A stretch of 40,069 nt of DNA. Origin: a virus. Below are positions 16,373-24,713 of this stretch, piece after piece. A program made the position numbers and the translations under genes. Numbering within the stretch: position 1 is the stretch's first letter; each line of letters starts with the position of its first letter. The stretch covers positions 1 to 40,069 of the IMG/VR virus record IMGVR_UViG_3300027782_000159; one strand, written 5' to 3'. Under the pieces are notes generated by a model that had not been told where the DNA came from, made no database searches, and saw nothing but the letters and a program-made list of their open reading frames with translations.

Positions 16373-17575
16373 ATGGCTAAGAAAAAAGTCGGAGAAGAAG
16401 ATTCGTTTTTCCAGGATTTGGCCAGCAAGACTGGCGGGGACATAGTGGCGAACATAGACAGCGTCAAGTATTTCGTGGATGCTGGAAACCTAGCCGTAAA
16501 CTACATATGCAGCGGGCGGTTCATGGGCGGCGGCATACCGGGGGGCAAACTGACCGAGATATACGGTCCATCCTCGTCTTCGAAGTCGCTGATAGGAACA
16601 AACATACTTTTCGGCTGCCAGAGGGCTGGCGGCGTGGCGATACTCGAGGACTGCGAGAATTCCGCGAACAAGGAATTCATACAGATGGCTTCCCACTGTG
16701 ATCTCTCGAGGATAGTCAGGCACACGCCGCAGACGCTCGAGGAGGTTTTCCACAAGATGTACAAGTCCATGGAATTCATCCGGTCCAAGAAGAAGGACGG
16801 TCCGATAGCGATAGTTTACGATTCGATAGGAGTCAGCCCCTCAGCAAGGGAACTCAGGGAGGTCAACTTGCCCGAGAACGCCTCGAAGGCTGATTTCAAG
16901 CGCATAGTTGGCGGGAACGAACAGCCCGGCGAGAGAGCCAAGATTTGCTCCAGGGAGTTCCGCAAGCTCAACACCGTCATGGAGAAGAACGACGCCACCG
17001 TCGTTATCCTCAACCAGACGAGGTCTAAGATAGGAGTCATGTACGGCAACCCAACAACTACCGCCGGTGGCGGCAACGCGTTGCCTTTCTATGCCAGCTG
17101 CAGGCTCGAGACTTCCACGATGAAGAAGATAGAGTACAGGTTGTCCGCCAAGAAGACAAAGATTCTCGGCATAAACATCAGGATAAAAAACGTCAAGAAC
17201 AAGACCCACAGACCGTTTATTTCGACCGAGAACATCCAGCTGCTTTTCGAACACGGGATAAATCCGGTCAGCGGTCTTCTTTCCTGCCTCATGGACGCCA
17301 ACAGGGTTGTCGCCAAGGGTACCGGGTATTTCGTCGTGTCCGAGCCGTACTGCAAAGGGGAAGAGGTCAAATTCAAGGCTTCCCTCGAGAAGAACGAGGT
17401 TCCGATCGAAGTCCTGCTGAGGTGTCCGTCCATCATAGACGCCGCTTCCGAGGAAGAGGTTTCCGAATACCTCGCGCCTTTCAAGGCAGCCATGGATTTC
17501 CAGATTTCCGGCGACATCATAGAGACTGACATCATGGGAGAGTCGGACGAAGACATCGACTCCGAAATTGAATAG
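16373..17575 (+). CDS. uvsX: UvsX-like RecA-family recombinase
   Basis: 400 residues, as in T4 (about 390). Walker A is GPSSSSKS (65-72): the usual Gly before Lys is Ser, comparable with the GPSKSFKS of T4 UvsX. AILEDCENSANKEF is the strand-2 acidic site, IAIVYDSIGV the Walker B strand, and ATVVILNQTRSKIG the Q/N motif preceding loop L2. The C-terminal tail is acidic (MGESDEDIDSEIE). It pairs homologous DNA during strand invasion and starts recombination-dependent replication. AGAGG precedes the ATG. The convergent gene's stop codon abuts its own. Confidence 0.92.
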   Translation: MAKKKVGEEDSFFQDLASKTGGDIVANIDSVKYFVDAGNLAVNYICSGRFMGGGIPGGKLTEIYGPSSSSKSLIGTNILFGCQRAGGVAILEDCENSANKEFIQMASHCDLSRIVRHTPQTLEEVFHKMYKSMEFIRSKKKDGPIAIVYDSIGVSPSARELREVNLPENASKADFKRIVGGNEQPGERAKICSREFRKLNTVMEKNDATVVILNQTRSKIGVMYGNPTTTAGGGNALPFYASCRLETSTMKKIEYRLSAKKTKILGINIRIKNVKNKTHRPFISTENIQLLFEHGINPVSGLLSCLMDANRVVAKGTGYFVVSEPYCKGEEVKFKASLEKNEVPIEVLLRCPSIIDAASEEEVSEYLAPFKAAMDFQISGDIIETDIMGESDEDIDSEIE

Positions 17576-18025
17576 TCATTGAGGTTTTTCGCTCGGCTTT
17601 ATCTTGTATTGGGATTTGTCCGTCTTCTCTAGGTTCATTCCGATGCTTTTTAGATGCTTGACAGCCATGTTTATTTGGGAGTGGATTTTTTTTTCGTCCA
17701 CTCCTTCCTTTTTGAACTTAACCATTATCTTTTCGATGTCTATCGACTTCTTTTGCCTCAGGGTTTTAACGATGTAGTCGAAAATCTTCCGGTTGTTTTT
17801 CCTTACTACCTTCTGAATCTCCTCATAGGCGAAATCTTCCTGCTTTTTGTTGGTGTCGCATATCTCGTCTGCAAGTTGTTCAAGCGTTTTTATGTTGTTG
17901 TGGCTGGTTCTTACTATTGATAATTCGGCGTTGAATGTCTTGGAGAACTCGACCAGGTGGTTGATGTTCTTTTTGTTTGTGAGAAACTTTCTTTTGTCGC
18001 TGAGCTTTATCATTAGGCAGTTCAT
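17576..18025 (-). CDS. Unknown protein with a probable winged-helix C-terminus
   Basis: 149 residues, Lys-rich and AT-rich compared with the neighbours. Residues 20-60 (HLVEFSKTFNAELSIV...) are helical. The last 65 residues read helix, KKSIDIEKIMVKFKKEG, helix, then a likely beta hairpin at SIGMNLEKTDKSQYKI, as in winged helix-turn-helix domains. It could bind DNA as a regulator; this is structural inference only. A TTATAA core (18052-18057) lies upstream. Confidence 0.6.
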   Translation of the reverse strand: MNCLMIKLSDKRKFLTNKKNINHLVEFSKTFNAELSIVRTSHNNIKTLEQLADEICDTNKKQEDFAYEEIQKVVRKNNRKIFDYIVKTLRQKKSIDIEKIMVKFKKEGVDEKKIHSQINMAVKHLKSIGMNLEKTDKSQYKIKPSEKPQ

Positions 18026-18072
18026 AGTTCAAACCCTCTTGAATGCCTTCATTATAAAAGGGACGAGAAGCA

Positions 18073-19086
18073 GTGAACAATGACATTGGCAAAATATACT
18101 GTAATGTTTTCAGGCGTTTCGGCGTCGAGATAGAGCTCAACTCGTTCGACGGGAGGAACAGACCGGTCGACTACGAGTTCGGGGTTCTCCCGAAAGGCTC
18201 GCACCACATAGCGAACCTTGTGCACAAGTCCGTCGGGGACAAGGTGTTCCTTCAGAAATGGCAGAACAACCACAATAACGACTGCTGGATACTGAAGCCA
18301 GACAGCAGCTGCGGAATAGAGGTTTGCACCCCCGTACTCAAGGGCATGGGAGGTCTCAGAAACGTGTGCTCCGTAATAGACGCGTTCTCGAGAGACGCAT
18401 TGGTCATGTCGGACCAGAGGTGCTCGTTCCACGTGCACGTGGACGTGCATGACATGAACGTGGGCGACATCGCCGCCCTTGTGTCGTGGTGGGTCAAGAT
18501 GGAGCATTTTTTCATGCGTATCGTTCCGATGAGCAGAAGAAGGAGCAGGTATTGCCAGATGCTGTCTTTTTCATCGATATTCGAGAAAGGGGTGGGATGC
18601 ATGATGTCTGACGCCCACCTTGTGGGGTCCGTCGGAAGGCACAAGTATTATTCCCTCAACACGTACCACATGCAGAAGAAGAAGCGTAAAACGGTCGAGT
18701 TCAGGATCATGGACTCCTCGTGCTGCCTAAGCTACCACGAAGCCAAGAACTACCTCCTCCTTTTGCTTCACTTTGTCGAGCTAGCCGTGGAAAAGGGAAC
18801 GCCAAGGGAGTATGACCAGGATGACCCGTTTACCGGGTATTCTTGGCTCGGGGTCTCAGAATCCCTCAGTTTTTTGAGGATGGAGGAGAAATCAATCCTG
18901 TCCGAGGGGATGTCCGAGGTCAGAACGTGGCTTTACGGAAGACTTTTGCGAAATGAGCACAATGGAGAAAGGGGAATATTCGGATATAGATGCAAGTCAT
19001 TGTCCGAAGAGGATTTGCGTCTGTTCGGCTTGTTTTGTGATGATTATGGTAATTTTAAATTTTCGGAAGATAAGTTCCTTGAGTAG
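18073..19086 (+). CDS. Amidoligase-family protein (glutamine-synthetase-like fold)
   Basis: 337 residues from a GTG with GAGAAG upstream. Family features: the N-terminal FGVEIELN strand (16-23), the WILKPDSSCGIEVCTPVL block (about 74-91; usual D-x-S-x-E pattern of ATP/metal ligands), SFHVHVDVHDM (His-rich strand) and the RRSRYC and VEFRIMDSS segments. Amidoligase_2 enzymes use ATP to join carboxylates to amines and are known from phage and peptide-modification clusters (Iyer and Aravind's analysis). The acceptor is unknown here; no glutamine amidotransferase lies next door. A phage use in modifying protein, cell wall or DNA is inferred. Confidence 0.72.
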   Translation: MNNDIGKIYCNVFRRFGVEIELNSFDGRNRPVDYEFGVLPKGSHHIANLVHKSVGDKVFLQKWQNNHNNDCWILKPDSSCGIEVCTPVLKGMGGLRNVCSVIDAFSRDALVMSDQRCSFHVHVDVHDMNVGDIAALVSWWVKMEHFFMRIVPMSRRRSRYCQMLSFSSIFEKGVGCMMSDAHLVGSVGRHKYYSLNTYHMQKKKRKTVEFRIMDSSCCLSYHEAKNYLLLLLHFVELAVEKGTPREYDQDDPFTGYSWLGVSESLSFLRMEEKSILSEGMSEVRTWLYGRLLRNEHNGERGIFGYRCKSLSEEDLRLFGLFCDDYGNFKFSEDKFLE

Positions 19087-19121
19087 TGATATATAGAGTC
19101 AGACATAGGAAGGTAAATCAT

Positions 19122-19592
19122 ATGTCGGATAAAATGAAAAAGATCGAAAAATCGGTGCTGGAACTAAAGAATCTTGGAAAGATTCTTATTCCATACAATT
19201 ACCCAATTTCCAATTCAAATCTTTACGAGGACGACCTCGTAATTCTGAAAACAAGACTTTTCGCAATAGACGGATACTCGATAGTCGCCCACTACCAAAG
19301 GTGCGATTACGATGATTGCTATATGGATGTCTTGCAGATTTACGGCGACTACAGCAACTTCCTCCCGATATCGGTTTCGTGCAAGATGGCGAAACTGTTT
19401 CTCGGCGAAAGCGAGCTGTTCCTCATAGAGACGTATAAGGAAAGCAAGAAGATATATTGTTGGACTGTTTATCTGGACAAGGACGGCAATGTCATAAAGT
19501 CGCCTTCGAAGGATGAGGGCGACCTGCCCTATAGATATTACGATGATTTTAAGTACTTTTATGTTCCTCCGAACAAGGTTTTTTTCATTTAG
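19122..19592 (+). CDS. Unknown protein
   Basis: 156 residues from ATG 19122, with AGGAAGG upstream. It appears to be mainly beta (repeated Tyr/Phe/Ile strands) after a helical first 20 residues. Acidic and Tyr-rich near the end (YRYYDDFKYFYVPPNKVFF). AT-rich codons differ from the core genes. No motif is recognised. It lies between the amidoligase and another small unknown, all in one direction. Confidence 0.65.
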   Translation: MSDKMKKIEKSVLELKNLGKILIPYNYPISNSNLYEDDLVILKTRLFAIDGYSIVAHYQRCDYDDCYMDVLQIYGDYSNFLPISVSCKMAKLFLGESELFLIETYKESKKIYCWTVYLDKDGNVIKSPSKDEGDLPYRYYDDFKYFYVPPNKVFFI

Positions 19593-19617
19593 AAAAAATT
19601 CACAACGAGGTGCCAAT

Positions 19618-19917
19618 ATGAGCAAGAACAAAATTCAGTCTATGATAGTGGAGCATTTGATGAAACACGGTCAAATAGAGTTGCTTCTTCCGGACAACGT
19701 AACGTTGGAAATAGGCATAACCCAAGAGAATCAGACGGGAAAATTTGTTAAAAAGAACAATTATTGCTGGGTCATGGCATCGCGTGAGGATAGGACCGCG
19801 TGTCTTGATTCCTTCAATCTTGGGCTTCGTTTTGCGGATGAAAAAGCCGCCCTCATACTGGATGACACCATTATAAACCAGTACGGGGAGCATGTCAGAC
19901 GACTAGATGTCGTTTAA
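19618..19917 (+). CDS. Unknown small protein
   Basis: 99 residues from ATG 19618; ACGAGGTG upstream decides the start. An N-terminal helix (KIQSMIVEHLMKHGQIELLL) is followed by an alternating strand segment and a C-terminal helix. It may be a small alpha/beta regulator. The same ACGAGGT ribosome-site sequence occurs before gp32, the dNMP kinase and yeaH. It overlaps the convergent gene's stop by 4 bp. Confidence 0.65.
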   Translation: MSKNKIQSMIVEHLMKHGQIELLLPDNVTLEIGITQENQTGKFVKKNNYCWVMASREDRTACLDSFNLGLRFADEKAALILDDTIINQYGEHVRRLDVV

Positions 19918-20258
19918 TCGCTCCCGAATATATTGCCTAAAGTCTTTGACACGCTTAAAATTCCATTAGACAGTAGGAACATCTCGGTTGTTCCTACGGC
20001 AACTTGGTCTTTTTGCAAGGGAACTAAAAAGTCAATCCATATAGTGAATCCGTGGCTCGCCATTTGGAAGCGCGAAACCATTATCTGGATGCCCTTTTTT
20101 TTATATTTCGTGTTCACAACATGCTCGAATGAATCCCTGTTATCCTCGACGAGGCGAGATATGAGCTCGATAAGTTTCGAGCCGTCGATGAATTCCGTCC
20201 ATTTCAGGACCAGAAGATCCTCGAATTTCTTTTGGTCGAATATTTTTTCAGTTCGCAT
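19914..20258 (-). CDS. Unknown small protein
   Basis: 114 residues, start MRTEKIFDQKKFEDLLVLKW. Helical N-terminal half, then strands (KGIQIMVSRFQMASHGFTIW) and a hydrophobic segment without a full membrane span. No ribosome site is visible and the start codon abuts the next plus-strand start region, so translation may be weak. The opposite strand is also open here, but with poorer codons. Confidence 0.5.
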   Translation of the reverse strand: MRTEKIFDQKKFEDLLVLKWTEFIDGSKLIELISRLVEDNRDSFEHVVNTKYKKKGIQIMVSRFQMASHGFTIWIDFLVPLQKDQVAVGTTEMFLLSNGILSVSKTLGNIFGSD

Positions 20259-20270
20259 ATGAGGTTCGCA

Positions 20271-20525
20271 ATGAAGAAGAATGATCCGCTTTTGAAGGAA
20301 TATTTCTATAGGCTTTCCGACGAGAACCTAAAGATAATCCACAGCAGGTTGAATTTCAGGTACTCCGGAGACATACCGGAGATACTGAACTATGTTTCCA
20401 ACAACAAGGATATCGACCGATGGCTCGGGAACGCGGCATCCTGTGTCGAATTGTATGGGATGATAGACAATATGCACGAGGTGGTCAATAGGGAGTACTA
20501 CAAAAGGTTCGACGTAAACAGGTAG
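20271..20525 (+). CDS. Unknown small helical protein
   Basis: 84 residues from ATG 20271, with GAGG 6 nt upstream; an in-frame ATG at 20259 is possible but lacks a site. The sequence is helical and charged, with Asn-rich central NYVSNNKDIDRWL. It ends 5 bp before the glycosyltransferase start and is probably co-transcribed with it. Confidence 0.6.
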   Translation: MKKNDPLLKEYFYRLSDENLKIIHSRLNFRYSGDIPEILNYVSNNKDIDRWLGNAASCVELYGMIDNMHEVVNREYYKRFDVNR

Positions 20526-20530
20526 TTCCC

Positions 20531-21361
20531 ATGGAATTCTCTCTGGTTGTTTTGTATTCGGAAGACCGCAGGTCGCAGTTTCTGAATTCGGTCGAGTGCT
20601 GGGGCGATTGCCACGGTTACGCGTCGGCGCAGAAGATCCTTTGCGTCGACGGGGAATCCGACATTTCGATCGAAGGTTGGACGATCTTGAAGATAGAGCG
20701 CGCTGGCGATTTCTTCTGCTGGGCTGACAGCATCAACAATGGTGTCGGCTCGGCTTCCGAGGAAATTGTCTTCTATATGGATTCGGACCGTATAGTTCCG
20801 ACCGACTGGTTTTCCAAATGCTGCTCCCTATTGTCCGTCGATAAAAATCGTTTCCTGTACCCGTCCAGGCTGTATTCCCTTAAAATACATGTCGGCGTCG
20901 AAGCCCTGCGGGAAATAAGGGACAATGTCGGTTCGAACGAGCGGCTGCTGACGCCAGACCACAGGCAGGACGACCCGAAGGTCTACGGAAGAAAGAACCC
21001 GTTTTCCGGATGCGTAGCCTTTGGGAGATCGGCTTTTTTGGATTGCGGCGGGTTTGACGGGAAATTCGTCGGCTGGGGATACCCGGACTACGATTTCATG
21101 ATGAAGGTCAAGACTCGCGGGATTCCATTGATCCCGATCGACGCCTCGGAACTTCACCAAAGGCACGAATACGCCATCGACAGGAGGATGTTCAGGATGC
21201 ATAACCTGTACAACCTACGCCAGTATGTCGAGAAGTGGGATCTCCCCAGAGACCACTTGGAGAGGGTGGCGGAGAGCATCGGCGTCGACAGGCGTTATCT
21301 CTATGGCAGCGAATCGCTGAGGAGATTCCTGTCTTTGGTCAACGGACCTAAGCTTGGCTGA
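20531..21361 (+). CDS. Family-2/galactosyltransferase-like glycosyltransferase
   Basis: 276 residues. GT-A features: VVLYSEDRRSQFLNSVECW at the N-terminus, the D-x-D motif in YMDSDRIVP (about 80-88), and an acceptor/catalytic block GGFDGKFVGWGYPDYDFM (about 176-193), which matches the GGFDExFxGWGxEDxD pattern of galactosyltransferase C-terminal domains. It transfers a sugar from a nucleotide donor to an unknown acceptor. It lies tail to tail with a second transferase, whose stop codon abuts its own, so the pair may act on one glycan. Confidence 0.82.
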   Translation: MEFSLVVLYSEDRRSQFLNSVECWGDCHGYASAQKILCVDGESDISIEGWTILKIERAGDFFCWADSINNGVGSASEEIVFYMDSDRIVPTDWFSKCCSLLSVDKNRFLYPSRLYSLKIHVGVEALREIRDNVGSNERLLTPDHRQDDPKVYGRKNPFSGCVAFGRSAFLDCGGFDGKFVGWGYPDYDFMMKVKTRGIPLIPIDASELHQRHEYAIDRRMFRMHNLYNLRQYVEKWDLPRDHLERVAESIGVDRRYLYGSESLRRFLSLVNGPKLG

Positions 21362-22192
21362 TCATATTGGCATGTGCACAGTCTTGAATTCCTTGAATAT
21401 ATCCCATCCAGGATGGTCGCACCTCCGGTTCGCCCCCACGAAATGAAATCCCTTGCATCTGCCTATGGTCTTCCAGATCCTGGAATTGTACTTCTCTATT
21501 CTTTTGTTCCCCTCCGAAAGATTGCACCAGAAGAACCCGTGGGCATGCAGGGTCACGATCGAAGACGTCTTGACCAATATGTGATCCACGCTGGTCAGCA
21601 CATGTGAAACCAGACCCTGCTCGTCGGCGTAGGTCATCCTTTTGTTCTTGTTGATCGACCAGGCATCGTTCAGTTTCTTCTTGAAGTCGAATCCGGGGGG
21701 AAGCCCTATGAGACCGGAATTGTAGCATCCACCTTTTTCGATCATGGAGTCGTACCTTCCGTAGAACCTTCCGGCGCCCTGCGTGATCATCGTCTTTTCG
21801 GAAGCGAGGAATTCATCTATCTCGTGGAGTCTTTTCTCGATAACTATGTCGTTGTCCATGATTATCTCATGGCGACCAATATCGATCCTTGGAGGGCATA
21901 GTTTCCAGGTGCTGCCCGTGGAGTCCTGAGGGTTGTCGAAGTTGTAAGCCGTTTCCGGCAGGATGTCGTTCACCGGGGAATCGTCCCATTTCTGTTTCAT
22001 CGTCTTGACGCCGTACTTACTCGAGATCGAAAGTACCATTTCCGTCTTTTCCGGATCTTCGCCGTTGTGGCATATCATCCACTCGAACGAATCTCCGTAT
22101 ATGCCTATGGCTTTTTTGATTGACATGTCAAGCACGTCGAAGCCCCTTTTCAGCGAGTTGCAGCCTATTGTCCATCTAAATATTGGTTTCAT
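21362..22192 (-). CDS. Glycosyltransferase-like protein
   Basis: 276 residues from the ATG at 22190-22192 (MKPIFRWTIGCNSLKRGFDV); a further in-frame ATG at 22222 is possible, and neither has a ribosome site. The order strand, helix, EIIMDNDIVIEKRL (D-x-D near residue 112-114), an internal GGCYNSGLIGLPPG segment and late His/Trp residues (HAHGFFWCN) fits a GT-A transferase. The DxD is weaker than in its convergent neighbour. Function is probably glycan assembly. Confidence 0.65.
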   Translation of the reverse strand: MKPIFRWTIGCNSLKRGFDVLDMSIKKAIGIYGDSFEWMICHNGEDPEKTEMVLSISSKYGVKTMKQKWDDSPVNDILPETAYNFDNPQDSTGSTWKLCPPRIDIGRHEIIMDNDIVIEKRLHEIDEFLASEKTMITQGAGRFYGRYDSMIEKGGCYNSGLIGLPPGFDFKKKLNDAWSINKNKRMTYADEQGLVSHVLTSVDHILVKTSSIVTLHAHGFFWCNLSEGNKRIEKYNSRIWKTIGRCKGFHFVGANRRCDHPGWDIFKEFKTVHMPI

Positions 22193-22231
22193 GGATATAT
22201 AATAGTGCGCCCAAATCAACATGATTCAAAA

Positions 22232-22242
22232 CTATGGGGGAT
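22232..22242 (+). promoter_or_regulatory. Ribosome-site block shared with the first HNH gene
   Basis: CTATGGGGGAT, identical to 2909-2919 in front of the other HNH gene. Here no matching ATCCCCC arm is present, only a weak CCC in GCGCCC upstream. A TATAAT-like sequence lies at 22197-22203. Confidence 0.45.
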
Positions 22243-22243
22243 A

Positions 22244-22705
22244 ATGAAGGAATGGAAATGCCGCACCTGCGGCAGCAACGACATGTCTCTTCGGTACACT
22301 TCGGGTCTCAAGTTTTGCAAGGACTGCCAGAAATACAAAAACATCAAGACTAACTCAAAGGTCGCCAGGAAATACAAGAAATGCCCAAAGTTCAACCTCG
22401 AGCACGAGGATTTCATGGCTTGGATTTCCTCCAAGGAGAAGAAGTGCGAATACTGCTCCATATCGGAGTGCGACCTCCAGGGGCTTCAGATGAGGTCGTC
22501 CATCGGTCTGGTGATCGAGTCATTAGGCATTGACAGGGTCGACAGTTTTGGCGATTATACCTTCGACAACATGGTGCTCTGCTGTTTCGTGTGCAACAGG
22601 ATCAAGGGAATTCAGTTCTCCAGCGCCGAGATGAAGATCATAGGCAAATCCATATGCCAGATATGGGAATCCAGAATGAAGGTCAACGATGCCTCCGATT
22701 ATTGA
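22244..22705 (+). CDS. HNH endonuclease with an N-terminal zinc ribbon
   Basis: 153 residues from ATG 22244 with GGGGG upstream. A first zinc site is CRTCG...CKDC (about 6-27). The HNH domain has KCEYC (about 68-72), then GIDRVDSFGDYTFDNM with the conserved Asp-Arg and Asn, then LCCFVCNRIKG. The IDRxDxxxxYTxDN...CxxCNxxKG pattern is typical of phage homing-type HNH nucleases; the first catalytic His is replaced by Asp as in many of this subfamily. The last 17 bp overlap the helicase gene. Confidence 0.82.
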   Translation: MKEWKCRTCGSNDMSLRYTSGLKFCKDCQKYKNIKTNSKVARKYKKCPKFNLEHEDFMAWISSKEKKCEYCSISECDLQGLQMRSSIGLVIESLGIDRVDSFGDYTFDNMVLCCFVCNRIKGIQFSSAEMKIIGKSICQIWESRMKVNDASDY

Positions 22706-24713
22706 TGTTGGCGACAATAATGATCTTGTGCCGACCAAGAGCTATGCTCACGCCTCGTGGGATTTCGAGAATTTCAATCCGGTCCAGAGCCGTGTCTTCG
22801 AGTTTTTCGACAAGGACATCAACGCCTTGATAGCCGCTAGGACAAGCGCCGGGAAAACCGTCATCGCCGAGATGTTTTTGGCTCACGAGATAAGGGTGCG
22901 AGGAGGGAAGGGAATGTTCCTCGCCCCGCTCAAGGCTTTGGCGCAGGAAAAGATAGACCAGTGGACAGACCCGGATTCGCATTTCGGAGACATAAACATA
23001 TCCATATGCACCGGCGACTACCGCATCACGCCCAAGCGGCAGATGGAACTCGACGAGTCCAACCTCATAATCATGACCTCGGAAATGCTCAACCACAGAG
23101 CCAGGAACATAAAGTCCGAGAAGAGCGCCTATCTCAAGGACATCGGGACGTTGGTCATCGACGAGTCGCACCTTCTCACGGTCCCTGGAAGGGGGGAGCA
23201 TCTCGAGGTCGGACTCATGAAATTCACCCAGATAAACCCGAAAGCCAGAATCGTGCTTTTGTCGGCGACGATGCCGAACGTGAACGAGATAGCCGAGTGG
23301 CTTTCCTATTCCCTGAACAAGAAGGAGACCTATGTACTCAACTCGGAGTACAGACCGGTTCCGCTCGGCGTCCATTACGAGAACTACGACGACGAGGCGC
23401 GCACCTACGACGACATGGAGAAAAACAAGGTCGAGAAAGCTCTGGACCTAATCAAGGACTACCCCGACGACAAGTTCCTCGTTTTCGTCCACACGAAGAG
23501 GACTGGCGAGCTGATGACCCAGACTCTGAAGTCCAACTCGATAAACGCCGAGTTCCACAACGCCGATCTCGACAAGGAGAAGAGGATAGACCTCGAGAAG
23601 AGGTTCAAGGGGGACAAGAACCTCAGGGTCGTCATAGCGACCCCGACTTTGGCTTGGGGCGTCAACATGCCGGCTAGGAGGGTGATCATAGTCGGAATCC
23701 ACAGGGGAAGGGACGAGGTGGAGACCTACAACATAACGCAGATGATAGGGAGGTCCGGAAGGCTCGGGATAGACCCTCGCGGTGACGCCTACATCCTGCT
23801 GCCGAATTCCGAAGCCAAGAAGCACAGGGACAGGCTCAACACCCCGCAAAAGATAACGTCGAAGATTTTGGACAAGCCAAGGAATCTGGCGTTCCATCTG
23901 GTCAGCGAGATACACCATGAGGACATAACGAACTTCGACCAGATCAAGGTCTGGTTCGAGAGGTCGCTAGCCTATTTCCAGAACAGGATCCTCAACCAGA
24001 CCTACCTCAAGGAACTTTTTGAGGAGCTGATAAAGAAGGAGATCGTCCATGACGATGACGGCGTTTTGTCCGCCTCCAGTATCGGCAGGATATCGAGCAT
24101 ATTCTATTATTCCCCGTTCGACGTGGCTGATCTCAGGAGGAACTTCTACTTCCTCTTCCTGCACAACAAGCATGAGGACGACATGCATGTCGCCCTCGCT
24201 TTGGCGAAGACGGACACGCACAGGTCCGTGATCGTGAACAACGCGGAGAAGCAGGAACTGCGCATGTTCGACCAGAAGCTCCAGCGAGACCTAGGGGTCG
24301 ACTACAAGTACATCACCGAGGGCATCAAGAAGACGGCTTTTTGCTATCAAAACCTCATGAACGGTCGAAACTCCGGAGCCTTGTCCGGATTCCAGAGGGG
24401 ATTGCAGATAGACTTCGAGAGGATGGAGCAGATATTGGTGGCTATGGACTCGATGAGCGGCAAGTGGGGCAAGGAGACGTTCATGAGAAATCTGGCGAAG
24501 AGAATCAGGCACGGCGTCCCGAGCCACCTGGTCGACCTGTGCCAGCTTCCGAATGTCGGCAAGGTAAGGGCTAAAAAGCTGTACGACATGGGATACAAGG
24601 GGGTCGAGGACATCGTCGCCCTCGGGCACGACAAGGTCAAGTCCATTCTGAACATGAAGGAAGCCATGGTCGGCGACATCATCAAAGAGGCTTTAAGGAT
24701 TTCTTCTCTTTAG
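22689..24713 (+). CDS. Ski2/Hel308-like superfamily II helicase
   Basis: 674 residues. Q-motif region NFNPVQSRVFEFF, Walker A ARTSAGKTV (50-58), LAPLKALAQEK (Ia), VIDESHLL (157-164), LLSATMPN (III), VFVHTKRTGEL (IV), IATPTLAWGVNMPARRV (V) and QMIGRSGRLG (VI). After a winged-helix/ratchet region the C-terminus holds a helix-hairpin-helix: LPNVGKVRAKKLYDMG. This is the Hel308 layout: a 3'-5' helicase acting at forks or recombination intermediates. It is unusual in T4-like phages, which rely on UvsW and Dda. AAGG precedes the start. The 3' end overlaps the Cys-rich gene by 21 bp. Confidence 0.85.
   Translation: MPPIIDVGDNNDLVPTKSYAHASWDFENFNPVQSRVFEFFDKDINALIAARTSAGKTVIAEMFLAHEIRVRGGKGMFLAPLKALAQEKIDQWTDPDSHFGDINISICTGDYRITPKRQMELDESNLIIMTSEMLNHRARNIKSEKSAYLKDIGTLVIDESHLLTVPGRGEHLEVGLMKFTQINPKARIVLLSATMPNVNEIAEWLSYSLNKKETYVLNSEYRPVPLGVHYENYDDEARTYDDMEKNKVEKALDLIKDYPDDKFLVFVHTKRTGELMTQTLKSNSINAEFHNADLDKEKRIDLEKRFKGDKNLRVVIATPTLAWGVNMPARRVIIVGIHRGRDEVETYNITQMIGRSGRLGIDPRGDAYILLPNSEAKKHRDRLNTPQKITSKILDKPRNLAFHLVSEIHHEDITNFDQIKVWFERSLAYFQNRILNQTYLKELFEELIKKEIVHDDDGVLSASSIGRISSIFYYSPFDVADLRRNFYFLFLHNKHEDDMHVALALAKTDTHRSVIVNNAEKQELRMFDQKLQRDLGVDYKYITEGIKKTAFCYQNLMNGRNSGALSGFQRGLQIDFERMEQILVAMDSMSGKWGKETFMRNLAKRIRHGVPSHLVDLCQLPNVGKVRAKKLYDMGYKGVEDIVALGHDKVKSILNMKEAMVGDIIKEALRISSL

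Noticed and set aside
19933-20262. Plus-strand gene opposite the 19914-20258 minus gene
   Set aside because: Open frame but no ribosome site, unlikely composition, and overlap with the better minus-strand reading; not certain.
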